This document shows, one piece after another, positions 36,515 to 45,540 of a DNA stretch of 64,000 nucleotides. The notes under the pieces were generated by a model that searched no databases, was not told the DNA's origin, and saw only the letters and a list, made by a program, of their open reading frames with translations. Made by a program: the position numbers and the translations under genes. The DNA comes from Phormidium tanganyikae FI6-MK23 (GTDB lineage: Bacteria > Cyanobacteriota > Cyanobacteriia > Leptolyngbyales > Leptolyngbyaceae): positions 248,001 through 312,000 of the forward strand of contig JAHHHU010000004.1 of assembly GCA_019359175.1 (NCBI GenBank). The letters run 5' to 3'. Within the stretch, counting starts at the first letter, position 1; each line of letters begins with the position of its first letter.

Positions 36515-37687
36515 CTAGTCAGAGAGGCGAGCAGTAAATGTACCTACCGGGACTCGAACCGTCCGGCCAACAATCTTTTCGACTGGGGCTGAGGGAATGA
36601 GATAGGCATCGAATCGCAGGATTCCAGCTTCGGTATCGAGGGCGGGATTATTCGTTTCATCACACACGACTAGAAAAGAGTCGCCTGGGTTTACGCCAAA
36701 CAATGCACCCGATTGCCAGATTCGATAAAGCACTTCCTCGGCGGTGTCTTTGACTCGGCGGTAGATGATGCCTCGACCTTCGTTAAGATCGAATAACAGG
36801 ATGTCGAATGCTTCTCGGAGCGTGCGTTTAACCACGTTAAAAGTGACGCGCTGGTTGATGAATCGGAAGTACTCATTGGTGGAACGAGTGCGAGCGCCCC
36901 ACACGACTAACTGACCATTGGAATGCCGCTTCAGTAAGTTGATTCCGAGGGGGTTCGCCACATCTTGTTCAGAGCGAGTGTAGTATTTCGTAAGTCCTTT
37001 GACTCCTCGAATGGGGTAACGTAAACCCGCTGGAGCTTGAGCAAATCCTTGAGCCCGATATCGTCGGGTTGCAACACCCGCGACCGCTGGTGAGGGCGGT
37101 AGCTCTTTATCCTCTTGAGTGATCACCCAAGGCGAATAGTAAGCGGTGTGTCCGGCTGCTGAGACATAAGGAACGCCTTCAGTTTGCAGTTCGCCCGTGG
37201 TGTCGGTTGCCTTGGAACAATCTAGGAGGGCGACCCAATCGAAGTTCTCATCTTCTGCAATGTCGCGCATCTTACTGGCAACGGAAAGTTTATCCGACGC
37301 AGTGGTTAGACGCTCGAATGCTTGCGGTGCAAGTAGAAATCCCTGCGGCTGATCCTCATTAAATGCAACCCCAAGCGTTGCGACAAATTCAGAGGCTACG
37401 GTGAGATTGGGAGCGGCGGCTGCGACTCGTGTAAAGTACAGGATGCCTTGTGGGTCATTGTCGAAGTAAAGCTTGACGTAATCCGTTGAGAGCGATGCGC
37501 CGAATTGATTCGTAAAGTCAGTCGGGGATACAACTTGAGTCGGTGTGTTCACATCCCCAATCGTGGATGTACCGACCATATAAACGTGCCCGAAGGTGGC
37601 AATCTCAACGGGGATATAACCGTCCTGATCCTCTACGATGTAAACGCCGGGGCTGAGAAACTGCGAGAGTGAAATTGTAGTAGCCAT
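36515..37687 (-). CDS. Phage tail sheath protein
   Basis: A 390-aa protein of the phage sheath family. It begins LSQFLSPGVYIVEDQDG, the typical PGVY start, and contains WGARTRSTN.EYFRFINQRVTF with the C-terminal block of sheath domains (VPVGTFTARLSD). It would form the contractile outer sheath. This gene is the clearest evidence that the prophage is myovirus-like rather than siphovirus-like. Confidence 0.9.
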   Translation of the reverse strand: MATTISLSQFLSPGVYIVEDQDGYIPVEIATFGHVYMVGTSTIGDVNTPTQVVSPTDFTNQFGASLSTDYVKLYFDNDPQGILYFTRVAAAAPNLTVASEFVATLGVAFNEDQPQGFLLAPQAFERLTTASDKLSVASKMRDIAEDENFDWVALLDCSKATDTTGELQTEGVPYVSAAGHTAYYSPWVITQEDKELPPSPAVAGVATRRYRAQGFAQAPAGLRYPIRGVKGLTKYYTRSEQDVANPLGINLLKRHSNGQLVVWGARTRSTNEYFRFINQRVTFNVVKRTLREAFDILLFDLNEGRGIIYRRVKDTAEEVLYRIWQSGALFGVNPGDSFLVVCDETNNPALDTEAGILRFDAYLIPSAPVEKIVGRTVRVPVGTFTARLSD

Positions 37688-37708
37688 AAATTTGAACTGA
37701 TAAAAGTA

Positions 37709-38314
37709 TTAGCTGTCGAGGAAGCTTTGCTGAGGATTACCGAGCGTGTCTGACTTCGAGCGCCAGATACCGACCTGAACTGTCATGGAGTCAGGTAAAG
37801 GTATTTCAACGTCTCCGGGCTGGAGGTCAGGGACAGGTTCAGAATCGAAAATCGTTTCTACCTGTAGCTCAAAGAAAGTCGTGACTAACCAGTCAGAACT
37901 GACATCATCGATTCGGGAGACTACGATCGGGGACTCAACAATGTCAGTGATGGCGACAGAGAGAATGTCATCATCGAGCACCGCACCGTTGATCAACCAC
38001 TCTGTTGTGACTGACATATAGAGCGCCGTGATTTGAGTTAGCGGCAGTTCGTTGTACTGTAATCGACTGCTAAATCGATACTGCACAGCAAAGGGCATCA
38101 CGAGCGAAATCACCCGCTGCCCGATCGAAACTGCACTATTGATCTTTGGGACAAAGAGATCCTTTACGGGAGCTTGAAAGGCTACAGTCGAGGGATAAGC
38201 TTTATTCTCGATGACCGTTGTGAGTGTTCGAGGGGGGTCAGAACTCCAGGCATCGATCCGAATCTGACGACTCATCCATAGGCGAAGGAGGTTCGATAGT
38301 TCTGAGAAACGCAA
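37709..38314 (-). CDS. Tail terminator / completion-like protein
   Basis: A 201-aa, beta-rich protein (IRIDAWSSDPPRTLTTVIENKAYPST, QYNELPLTQITALYMSVTTEWL). Its place between the neck proteins and sheath is that of tail terminator proteins. No specific family is recognised. A start overlapping the previous stop by one base indicates translational coupling. Confidence 0.5.
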   Translation of the reverse strand: MRFSELSNLLRLWMSRQIRIDAWSSDPPRTLTTVIENKAYPSTVAFQAPVKDLFVPKINSAVSIGQRVISLVMPFAVQYRFSSRLQYNELPLTQITALYMSVTTEWLINGAVLDDDILSVAITDIVESPIVVSRIDDVSSDWLVTTFFELQVETIFDSEPVPDLQPGDVEIPLPDSMTVQVGIWRSKSDTLGNPQQSFLDS

Positions 38315-38737
38315 CTATTCCTCCTCTATGGGTAAGTGACCTGAAAAGCGAGAATCAAAAGGGGCGCGGAGAATGGCACTGTAAGTTGTTGTACCTGGGA
38401 TTAACTGAATGAGTCGATAGCCGCGCACTCCATTCACTTCCCAATCCCCGTTCAGCAAATCCGCTTCGGTGTAAAGTCTCACTAAGTCTGTGATCAGTAA
38501 GTCGCGCTCACTTACCACCACATCAGCACTAAAGACCGATCCGACTAAGCGAGTGGGTACAGGTTGGACTTTCGGATTGGGTGCAATCTTAAAGACCGTC
38601 TCAATCGGTGTAATCGAACCATTGGGAAAGTTTTGCTGAATGACGCGGATCGAGTGCTGATACTGGGGCACACCAAATTGGCGGGGTAACTCCAGCAGTT
38701 TCGATTGCAGCGTCGTTAAACGTTGAACTAAACTCAT
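38315..38737 (-). CDS. Head-tail connector protein, unknown
   Basis: A 140-aa protein without a recognised signature. It is mixed alpha-beta, ends acidic (LPIEEE), and overlaps the gp10-like gene by 4 bp (ATGA). In order it lies between the gp10-like neck protein and the tail terminator, so a head-tail joining role is likely. Confidence 0.5.
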   Translation of the reverse strand: MSLVQRLTTLQSKLLELPRQFGVPQYQHSIRVIQQNFPNGSITPIETVFKIAPNPKVQPVPTRLVGSVFSADVVVSERDLLITDLVRLYTEADLLNGDWEVNGVRGYRLIQLIPGTTTYSAILRAPFDSRFSGHLPIEEE

Positions 38738-39120
38738 CTCGTCATTCTCCCGAAGCCGCGACCGCTGGATGCTCTCGAACGAATTGCACCGCCCAGCTCC
38801 GACTGAAGTTCGTTTTGCAATTCTTGCTGGAACAACGTGGTCGCTGTTTGTAAGCCCGCCACCGCTGCAAGCATGGGTGAAATGTATTTCGTCCCGCGCT
38901 CCTGATAGACGGTATAAGGAACTGGGTTAAGGATGGCGAGTGAGAGTGAGTTAGCGCCACTTGTGATTTCGGTTCTCCAACCCGCCCGCATTTTCCCGGT
39001 GCGAACACGAGAGCGATCGCGAGTGACCCTGAGCGCCCGATCTTTAGTCTTATTCGCAGCGTTGAGAAAGGCACGACGCGGCGACCCGGTAAATACCTTT
39101 CCAGTTAGTTTGACCGTCAT
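38734..39120 (-). CDS. HK97 gp10-like neck protein
   Basis: A 128-aa protein with a basic N-terminal half (NKTKDRALRVTRDRSRVRTGKMRAGWRTE) and PVPYTVYQERGTKYISPMLA, the signature of the HK97 gp10 family. These proteins join head and tail and often close the neck. Positively charged residues are numerous, as in DNA-contacting connectors. Confidence 0.7.
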   Translation of the reverse strand: MTVKLTGKVFTGSPRRAFLNAANKTKDRALRVTRDRSRVRTGKMRAGWRTEITSGANSLSLAILNPVPYTVYQERGTKYISPMLAAVAGLQTATTLFQQELQNELQSELGGAIRSRASSGRGFGRMTR

Positions 39121-39123
39121 AGG

Positions 39124-39498
39124 CTACCAGTAACTCACACTAGAATTTGAACTAGAGTGGGGCGCGGAGCCTTTGAACTGATCAAACTTCAAAGGGAGTC
39201 CGGTGAGGGCTTCGAGTTGTCTTAGCAGGCGCGAACCTTCACTCTTCAGGTGACGGACGTGCTGGACGTAATCGATTTTGATGCCCCCGACCTCGACCGC
39301 CATTGAATCCGTCCGCGCCGCACTCAGTAACCCGTTCAGACTTTCAATCGCATCTAGAAGTAACCCAATCTCTTCGACTAAGGCGGGGCGACTCTCCAGT
39401 GGCGAAAGATATTGAGTTAGCTGAGGCTCTAGAACGATTGGCGTAAGACCGTATCCCAAAGTCCGCAGGAGACGGTCGCGTTGCTCATCTAACAACAT
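39124..39498 (-). CDS. Prophage connector/adaptor-like protein
   Basis: A 124-aa, mostly helical protein (MLLDEQRDRLLRTLGYGLTPIVLEPQL ... IGLLLDAIESLNGLLSAARTDSM). It stands where head completion proteins (gp6/gp7-like adaptors) are found, 12 bp after the capsid gene. Not recognised by motif. Confidence 0.5.
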   Translation of the reverse strand: MLLDEQRDRLLRTLGYGLTPIVLEPQLTQYLSPLESRPALVEEIGLLLDAIESLNGLLSAARTDSMAVEVGGIKIDYVQHVRHLKSEGSRLLRQLEALTGLPLKFDQFKGSAPHSSSNSSVSYW

Positions 39499-39510
39499 GG
39501 CTTATTCTAG

Positions 39511-40533
39511 TTACTGGACTCTGAGCAAAGCACACGCACTCTTGCGATTCTGCAACTGGAACTGAGCTTGCACCGAGAGAATCATATCGATCGCATGAGG
39601 GTTCGTTTGCGGCATTCTGGTGAGTAGGATGTTTAACCCTTGAGCATTGACCACTTGAGAATCGCCACCCGGCATCGTGCTCAATGCGGGGGCAAGTGCA
39701 TAGGTGTGCAGGTATAAGTCGCTCGTGTTCAAGAAGTAAATGGAGCGGTCTGGGGTGTAGATGCTCTTATGGACTTCGCGATCTTTATAGGTCAAGCCTG
39801 TGAAGGACAAGTCAAACGAACCCCCCATGCGGTTAACGGCTAGGCGCGTCTCGAAGATTTTTTCCATCGCGTCGGCTAAGTCAAAGGTCGTCAACACATA
39901 ATCGAAATTGCCGCCGAGTTTGCCTTGTCCCGTCGTCGCCGCCCGTAGAAGGTCAGTCGTGAGCGCTCTGTTTGCCCCTGCTGTTTCGTTGTGTGATGTC
40001 CACCCTGGAAACGCAACTCCATCAATCTCTGCATATCGATTGGTAGCGGGCGGGCCTGTAACTGCATTCGACATTGCTCGGTTCAGACCAACGATTCCAT
40101 GACTCGCATTCGAGCCGTCGCCGGTATAAAGCAGAGTCTCCAACTGCTTCATCAATGCGTCCATACCCGCTTCAAGCTTGCCCCGATACAAGTTCCGCAG
40201 TGCTTGAGGTGCAATTCGTAAAGCTTGCGTTGCTTGGGTCAAGTCGATTGAGAATTTGTGTTCTAAGACGCGAGAACCGATCGGCAAGGAGGCTTGTAAG
40301 TTGGTATCGGTGGTGCTGTTTTGGTTCGGCGTTTCAGAAGTGGCGCGACCGTAAGTGTTTCCAGTTCCGACCGACACGGGCCAGTGAATCGCGGTCTGGT
40401 AAGCGTCACGCTTTTGAACTCTATTCAGTAGCGGATACTCTTTGATTTTGGTTTCAGCAATCCCCGATTGGATTTCTGAGCGCAACAAGTCTAACGGGGC
40501 AAGCGTTTCGGTAGAGAAAATTAATTCAGGCAT
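39511..40533 (-). CDS. Major capsid protein (HK97 fold)
   Basis: A 340-aa protein with an N-arm (residues 1-40), an E-loop region containing GRATSETPNQN, and an A-domain-like end rich in beta strands (LNILLTRMPQTNPHAIDMILSVQAQFQLQNRKSACALLRV). Its place after the scaffold-like gene and before the neck proteins fits. Interestingly, a strong AAGGAGG lies about 31 nt upstream of the ATG, much farther than usual, with no in-frame start nearer to it. No prohead protease gene is visible in the cluster. Confidence 0.8.
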   Translation of the reverse strand: MPELIFSTETLAPLDLLRSEIQSGIAETKIKEYPLLNRVQKRDAYQTAIHWPVSVGTGNTYGRATSETPNQNSTTDTNLQASLPIGSRVLEHKFSIDLTQATQALRIAPQALRNLYRGKLEAGMDALMKQLETLLYTGDGSNASHGIVGLNRAMSNAVTGPPATNRYAEIDGVAFPGWTSHNETAGANRALTTDLLRAATTGQGKLGGNFDYVLTTFDLADAMEKIFETRLAVNRMGGSFDLSFTGLTYKDREVHKSIYTPDRSIYFLNTSDLYLHTYALAPALSTMPGGDSQVVNAQGLNILLTRMPQTNPHAIDMILSVQAQFQLQNRKSACALLRVQ

Positions 40534-40625
40534 ATTGACGTAATCTTGTGTTGAATGGTGAGTTCCTCCTTGTATGAGGTGTCCGGGGATTTACGAGCTT
40601 TCCCGGTAGCTCAGTTTGCAAGAAG

Positions 40626-41228
40626 CTAGGCGTACATCTGGGCTTGCAGCGCGGCGTATTGTTCATCGAGTGAAAGTTCTTTGCCGCCGCTCGGAGGAGT
40701 TGGCTTGGCGGATGAAGCGGAACCTGAACCGGATGTCGGGCTGGGCGGGATGAAAATTTTCCCTTCTTCTGAGGCGAGATAGTCCGTGAAGGTTTGAGCC
40801 AAAGGTTTAACAGAATCGCCGCCGAGGTCAACATACCAATCGGTGTTTTCCTTCTTCAACTTGTCACCATATTCGGCGGTGAATAGCTTGAGTAAAGTTC
40901 CTTTGTGTTGGGTGGGGGAACCTGCGACCAATTGAGCGATCGCGGCATCGCGGGCTGATGCGAAGGCCTGCTTGTCTTTCTCACTCACTTGCGTGGTCAA
41001 GTCACTGATTTGTTGCTGTAGCGCTTTGAGGGAGAGTCGAGGGGTCGCTTCACCACTTTCATCAAGGTCAGCGGGCGATTCAGGGGGTTGTTTCTCTGAG
41101 ACCTTTTTGATGTCTCTTTGAAGCGCCGCCGCCAAGCCTTTATTTTTGTGATCGACTTCCGCGAGTAATGTGGTCTTTACTTCTTCAAAGCACGTTGCGA
41201 AAAGAGCCTTAACTTCTTCTTCTGTCAT
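40626..41228 (-). CDS. Putative scaffolding protein
   Basis: A 200-aa protein, acidic and helical. A coiled coil at ~65-95 (LSLKALQQQISDLTTQVSEKDKQAF) is followed by a flexible Pro/Ser/Gly segment and an acidic tail (SLDEQYAALQAQMYA). Position between portal and capsid and this composition are typical of phage scaffolds. No family signature, so the call is by context. Confidence 0.65.
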   Translation of the reverse strand: MTEEEVKALFATCFEEVKTTLLAEVDHKNKGLAAALQRDIKKVSEKQPPESPADLDESGEATPRLSLKALQQQISDLTTQVSEKDKQAFASARDAAIAQLVAGSPTQHKGTLLKLFTAEYGDKLKKENTDWYVDLGGDSVKPLAQTFTDYLASEEGKIFIPPSPTSGSGSASSAKPTPPSGGKELSLDEQYAALQAQMYA

Positions 41229-41300
41229 GGGGATTAATTCCGATGTGGGATATCTGCTAGGGATTGCTTGCAGTGGAGCTATCTGGATTCGTTCCAGTGG

Positions 41301-42818
41301 TTAATCATCGTCGTCCGGTTCTTCATTTGTTGAAGGCGGGGCGGGGGATGATTGAGGTTCTGGCTGGGTAAGTGACTGAACTTCAGACTGAATCGCAGCG
41401 AGTTCTTCAGCGGAGGCGTTCGGGGCCAGTGAGACATTAAGTTGGGCGCAGAAGAGTTTGAATGCTGTAGCTGTGAGGAAGGGTTTCACTTTTTGAAGCG
41501 CTTCAGCTTGAAGTAACAGATCATCTACGTTGTCGAGATCGAATGAGTTAAATCCAGAGGCAGAAATGCTATCTGAGCGGTATCCACTGATGCGGGCGGC
41601 GAGTTGTAAAATGTCTTGCCAGGTTGAGAGCAGCCGCTTACCGAATTGCCGCAGCAACATTTCTTCTTTGTACTTATCAACCTTCTTCGAGATTCCCGAT
41701 TGTTGCACCGCATCCTTAGATGAGGAGCTATAGCCAATGGAGACAATCGAGTTGATTTCTTCCTCTAACTGTTTCAGTAAATCCGAGAGAACAGTCAGCG
41801 CCGCACCCGACATCTCTTCAAAACTGAACTTGCCCTTCATCACATAGGCATTGCCCGTCGCAATCGTGTCCTCGTCCACATCCGCAATCGAATCGATCGG
41901 AGTGACGAAGGGTTCAAAGGTGCGCTGGACATAAGCCGTCACGCTCGCCCCGTCATATAAACAGTTATCTAAAGTGATATGTTCTAAGCACTTAAAGATC
42001 ACTTGATTCCCCAGCCATAAGTCAGAAGGGACTTCAAGCTTAATCACGGGGAAGCTAGGGTACTGGTGCTGAATGGGTCGAGCGAGTGGAATGGTTGTCT
42101 CGCTATCTACGATTCTCTCTTCACCCTTCTCGTCGTAAACCGCAAGGATGCGATCGCCGTTGAGTTTGACATCCGCTTCGTAGGTGGCGATTTCGTCCTG
42201 AGTGATATAAGTCCAAACGATGTGGTCTTTAGGTTGCTCGAAGACGGAGGCGCGGCGTTGACTCAGTTGCCGGACTTTTAGAAACGTCATTTGATTGAGA
42301 GCGTCAAAGCCCTCGTCATACACTTCTAGGGCAGAGTAGGTCGTCAGATAAGCCCGCAAGTTGAGTGCTTCTTCCTCTGCCTTATTTCGAGGTTTGATCG
42401 AACTATACGGTTTGTCAACGTGAGTGTAGACTGCGCCGAATAAGAGAACTTGTCGAAACAAATGGGCGAGATACTCAGGCTCAGGAGTGCCCCTGCGATC
42501 TACATCTTCTCGAAAGAGTTGCCAAAAAGAGTCATCGGTCAAACCAGAGATTTGAAATGTACCCGCCGCGAGTTTATTCACTTGCTGTTGAATCGAACTC
42601 CCCAGCAGGTTTCGATAGGTGAATTTTGCTAACCGAATCTTATAGAGTGCAGGCGGCTCGTCCGGGCGTTTCGGCAGGTAGTCTTGCTTATGGACTTCAA
42701 TGACATGACCCCCTTCAAACAAATGTTGAATCCGCCGCCACGTCAGCTCTTTTGACTGATACTCACTACTCTTTGCCTCTAAGCTATGCAGCAGGACTTT
42801 ATCTGGAGCGCTACTCAA
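41301..42818 (-). CDS. Portal protein
   Basis: A 505-aa protein with the length and layout of portals: an N-terminal wing region (YKIRLAKFTYRNLLGSSIQQQVNKLAAG), a central stem, a helical crown region (LKQLEEEINSIVSIGYSSSS), and a low-complexity acidic tail. It sits directly after the large terminase gene with a 4-bp overlap. It would form the dodecameric ring through which DNA is packaged. Confidence 0.82.
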   Translation of the reverse strand: MSSAPDKVLLHSLEAKSSEYQSKELTWRRIQHLFEGGHVIEVHKQDYLPKRPDEPPALYKIRLAKFTYRNLLGSSIQQQVNKLAAGTFQISGLTDDSFWQLFREDVDRRGTPEPEYLAHLFRQVLLFGAVYTHVDKPYSSIKPRNKAEEEALNLRAYLTTYSALEVYDEGFDALNQMTFLKVRQLSQRRASVFEQPKDHIVWTYITQDEIATYEADVKLNGDRILAVYDEKGEERIVDSETTIPLARPIQHQYPSFPVIKLEVPSDLWLGNQVIFKCLEHITLDNCLYDGASVTAYVQRTFEPFVTPIDSIADVDEDTIATGNAYVMKGKFSFEEMSGAALTVLSDLLKQLEEEINSIVSIGYSSSSKDAVQQSGISKKVDKYKEEMLLRQFGKRLLSTWQDILQLAARISGYRSDSISASGFNSFDLDNVDDLLLQAEALQKVKPFLTATAFKLFCAQLNVSLAPNASAEELAAIQSEVQSLTQPEPQSSPAPPSTNEEPDDDD

Positions 42819-44080
42819 GCTGCTTCCTCCTCTCTCGCCAAAATGTTGTTGTGTAGCTCTAAGCGACCGAGCGCGTACATCGTTGCGAAGATGCTGTGGT
42901 CGGTTTGTCCTTCAGCGGGCTGATCGAGGTAATTCCCCAACTTATCTTGAGCGCGGCAGAACGATTGAAACTCGCTAATCGTCTTCGTTAACTTGGCGTT
43001 GATGAAGAATCGATCTTGCTTAAAGAGCGAGTTGACAATATCAATCCGCGCCATCACACCCGGTTTACTCCGCTTAATCAGAGTGGTGGGTTTGAGCGCG
43101 GGTAGGTTGTGTTTATTCCCATAGCGCCGCAGTGACAAAACGATGTCGCCCCGGTCATCAGGGCAGAAGACCTTATAGGCGTTGTACTGTTGAGCAAATC
43201 GACAGACTTGAGCGATCAATTCGTCAATCGTCACGGATATACCCGGATGAGGGTTTTCCCAAACATCGAGCAGGAAATACTTTTGGTGTTTCAATCCGAT
43301 GACGGTAATCGCGGGATTTTGAGAGCCGGGGTCAATCGCGACAAAGGTGCGATCGTACGGGTTCCCAGTTGAAATAATATGAGTGTCATTGAAGCAGTCG
43401 AATAGCTGACCTTCAAACACTAAGAAGTCCGCCATCAGTTCTTGTTGGAAGGTGCGAGGAGGTAAGTCCCGCCGCGCCCGCTCAATAAAGCTCTTGGGTA
43501 AAAGTGGATTATCTAAAGCGCTGAAGTGATGGTATGACCAGTCCGGTAGGGTCAAGGCATTCTGACGCAGCATTGTATAAAGCCAGTGCGCCCGCCCTTT
43601 CGGTGTGCCGATCGCTAAACACTTCGAGTTAGGGGTATCTAAGAGAGCCGGGTAAATTGCATCTGTCCAAGAGTGCTGCTTGAAGTCTTGAATTTCATCT
43701 AGCCCCGCGAAATAGATCTTTAACCCCCGCAGCCCATCTCCCTCTGAGTCGTTCGCCCCTCTCAATAAGATAGAAGGTCGGTTGTAGATGTCGATTCTAA
43801 AGTTCGATTTATCGATGTTCTTAACGTAAGGCTGTCCTTCTAATAAAGAGAGCAGCGGTTGCCAGTGAATTTGTCTGGCTTGTTTGAATGAAGGACAACA
43901 CAAGAGGACAACAGGCGGCGAGGCGGGGTCGATGACTTGATCAAAGCTGAGACTCCGGTAGATGACTTCGGTTAAAAGGAGTCGTGATTTTCCCCAGCGG
44001 CGCGAAGCGACTAATAACCGAATAAAGGACTTGTCAGCAAAAACAATATGCTGGTTCACGTGGAGATTAAGGTTCGTCAT
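42815..44080 (-). CDS. Terminase large subunit
   Basis: The start is placed at the ATG at 44080 (MTNLNLHVNQHIVF), eleven codons inside the longest frame, giving 421 aa. The ATPase domain has Walker A-like ASRRWGKSRLL and Walker B FAGLDEIQDF. The C-terminal RNase H-like nuclease has an IDPGSQNPAITVIG strand and FCPDDRGDIVLSLRRYG. It packages DNA into the prohead with the small subunit encoded just before (14-bp overlap). Both domains appear intact. Confidence 0.9.
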   Translation of the reverse strand: MTNLNLHVNQHIVFADKSFIRLLVASRRWGKSRLLLTEVIYRSLSFDQVIDPASPPVVLLCCPSFKQARQIHWQPLLSLLEGQPYVKNIDKSNFRIDIYNRPSILLRGANDSEGDGLRGLKIYFAGLDEIQDFKQHSWTDAIYPALLDTPNSKCLAIGTPKGRAHWLYTMLRQNALTLPDWSYHHFSALDNPLLPKSFIERARRDLPPRTFQQELMADFLVFEGQLFDCFNDTHIISTGNPYDRTFVAIDPGSQNPAITVIGLKHQKYFLLDVWENPHPGISVTIDELIAQVCRFAQQYNAYKVFCPDDRGDIVLSLRRYGNKHNLPALKPTTLIKRSKPGVMARIDIVNSLFKQDRFFINAKLTKTISEFQSFCRAQDKLGNYLDQPAEGQTDHSIFATMYALGRLELHNNILAREEEAA

Positions 44081-44522
44081 CGCTTTGATCTGGCGTAGCG
44101 AGTCCAATCTCAAATCGGAAGGAAGGATTGATTTCGCCCTCGCTTAGACCCAAGACGCGATCTAATAATTTTGAATCGGGGATGATTTGTTCTTCTTTGA
44201 CGAGAACAACCTTGCGACCTTTTCGATCCAGAACCTCTTGTCGGGTGGTTCGGTAACACTGACGTTTCAGTACGTCATCGATATATTCATTCGCCGCCGC
44301 GACTCGATCCCAGGCTTTCTGTTTGAGTTTCGCTGCGTATTGCGCTCGTGCAGCCGTTACAGCCGCAGAAAACTCCTCTTTATCCACCATCCAAGCATAA
44401 AAAGTCGTATGAGCGATACCTACCCCTTCATAGGCAATACGGTCTACCCCTGTCTCCGCAATCAGTTCACAGATCTGATTTACCGTCTCAGGGTTATAAC
44501 GGGGTTTTCTTCCACCAGGCAT
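44067..44522 (-). CDS. Terminase small subunit
   Basis: A 151-aa protein. The N-terminal ~60 residues are a helix-turn-helix (VNQICELIAETGVDRIAYEGVGIAHTTFYAWMV) of the kind used by small terminases to recognise phage DNA. Oligomerisation helices follow (AAVTAARAQYAAKLKQKAWDRVAAANEYI). It overlaps the large subunit gene. First structural gene of the module. Confidence 0.82.
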   Translation of the reverse strand: MPGGRKPRYNPETVNQICELIAETGVDRIAYEGVGIAHTTFYAWMVDKEEFSAAVTAARAQYAAKLKQKAWDRVAAANEYIDDVLKRQCYRTTRQEVLDRKGRKVVLVKEEQIIPDSKLLDRVLGLSEGEINPSFRFEIGLATPDQSDDEP

Positions 44523-44661
44523 ATTGAATTAAGGGAGCCGCGCGACTGCTTCGTAGGGCATGAGCGCTCTGAAAAGTGGCGGCTCAAATGATTAGGGGTT
44601 TATTTCTTGGGACAGGTTTGATTATTTTTCATTGCCGAGTCCCTTCAACTATTACACTCGT

Positions 44662-45477
44662 TCAAATTCGCATTCTGATTTGTTCTGAGAGTTCTTCAAA
44701 GGCGATCGGAGTCAATGCACTGATGAAGTCGTTTAGGGTTGAATATTCTGTTTGATAAAAGAAGTGGGCCAGTTGTTCTAGGTTTTCTTGTTGGGGATCA
44801 AATTGATAAACAAGGAGCGCCGCGAGTTCGGGTTGAATCGAGTGGAATGCCTCGGTGATTAAGTCATCATCCACCAGCGACCAAAGTGAGTTAGAGGGAT
44901 GTAATTCGTGGAGCGGGCGGTAGAGATTGTGGAGGTAGCGATCGCAGTGGTCTAACTCGTGTTCAAAGAAGGCGACCAGCACTTCAGTTAAATCCGTCGA
45001 ATTGATATAGCTGGATTTCTCCGAATTGGAATCGGGAAAATCGATGGGCGCGGCGAGGCTGACTTCATTGGGGATCGGGAGCGATTCGTACCCAATGATT
45101 TCGTATTCGTCAGAGGTAAAGGAGTCTCGCCAGTCTCGCTCTGATCCGATTTCTGTATAGGTCAGTCTGTCGAGTTGATCTTCTGTATAGATGTTGGAGG
45201 GGGCGGCGATGCGATGAAGGTTTTGCTGCATCCAGTTCCGCACGACGATTTGGTCTGAAGGGGTCAGCGCGGGTAGAACATCGTTCTTTAGGGATTTCAG
45301 TAGAGAGAAGTTGAGACCTTTGCTGAGGCTGAGATAATCCTCACCGAATTCTTTTTTGAATCGATAAGTGAGGGCGCTGGGTTGGACGTTAAGTTCTTTG
45401 GCTAAGGAGCGGACGGAAGTGTCTTCTGAAAACAGTTTCTCAAACGCGGATTGAATCTGAGTCGAGGAGAGTTTCAT
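44662..45477 (-). CDS. Hypothetical protein with N-terminal helix-turn-helix
   Basis: A 271-aa protein. The first ~50 residues (STQIQSAFEKLFSEDTSVRSLAKELNVQPSALTYRFKKEFG) form a clear helix-turn-helix of the kind used by small regulators. The rest is acidic and helical with no family I recognise. It lies upstream of the small terminase gene on the same strand, 139 bp away. It may be a prophage regulator or an orphan host gene. A role in controlling late genes is possible but unsupported. Confidence 0.6.
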   Translation of the reverse strand: MKLSSTQIQSAFEKLFSEDTSVRSLAKELNVQPSALTYRFKKEFGEDYLSLSKGLNFSLLKSLKNDVLPALTPSDQIVVRNWMQQNLHRIAAPSNIYTEDQLDRLTYTEIGSERDWRDSFTSDEYEIIGYESLPIPNEVSLAAPIDFPDSNSEKSSYINSTDLTEVLVAFFEHELDHCDRYLHNLYRPLHELHPSNSLWSLVDDDLITEAFHSIQPELAALLVYQFDPQQENLEQLAHFFYQTEYSTLNDFISALTPIAFEELSEQIRMRI

Positions 45478-45540
45478 TGGGCGTGGCGGCGCGACTTCCT
45501 CCTCAACTTAGTTTCATCGGGATTGCTGTCAGTGTGCTAT

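Larger units (their letters stand above)
22151..44522 (-). mobile_element. Prophage structural module, contractile-tailed (myovirus-like)
   Basis: About 22 kb of co-oriented, mostly overlapping genes in canonical order: terminase small and large subunits, portal, scaffold-like, capsid, neck, sheath, tube, chaperones, tape measure, hub, LysM-like, hub/lysin, gpV, gp25-like, gpJ, gpI, spike and fibres. No integrase, repressor, replication, stand-alone holin or endolysin gene is seen in the window. HIP1 octamers are embedded in it (e.g. 28204, 30552, 33581, 39013), suggesting long residence in cyanobacterial hosts. The tape-measure gene is interrupted. Both boundaries are uncertain: left at the ISKra4 remnant, right somewhere between 44522 and the tRNA fragment at 47212. 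Confidence 0.85.

Noticed and set aside
22151-38314. Interpretation as a tailocin or extracellular contractile injection system
   Set aside because: The tail genes are continuous with capsid, portal and both terminase genes in one collinear cluster, so a phage origin is far simpler.
40601-40633. CCCGGTAGCTCAGTTTG, resembling a tRNA D-arm
   Set aside because: It overlaps the end of the scaffold-like gene and no anticodon arm or acceptor complement can be folded around it.
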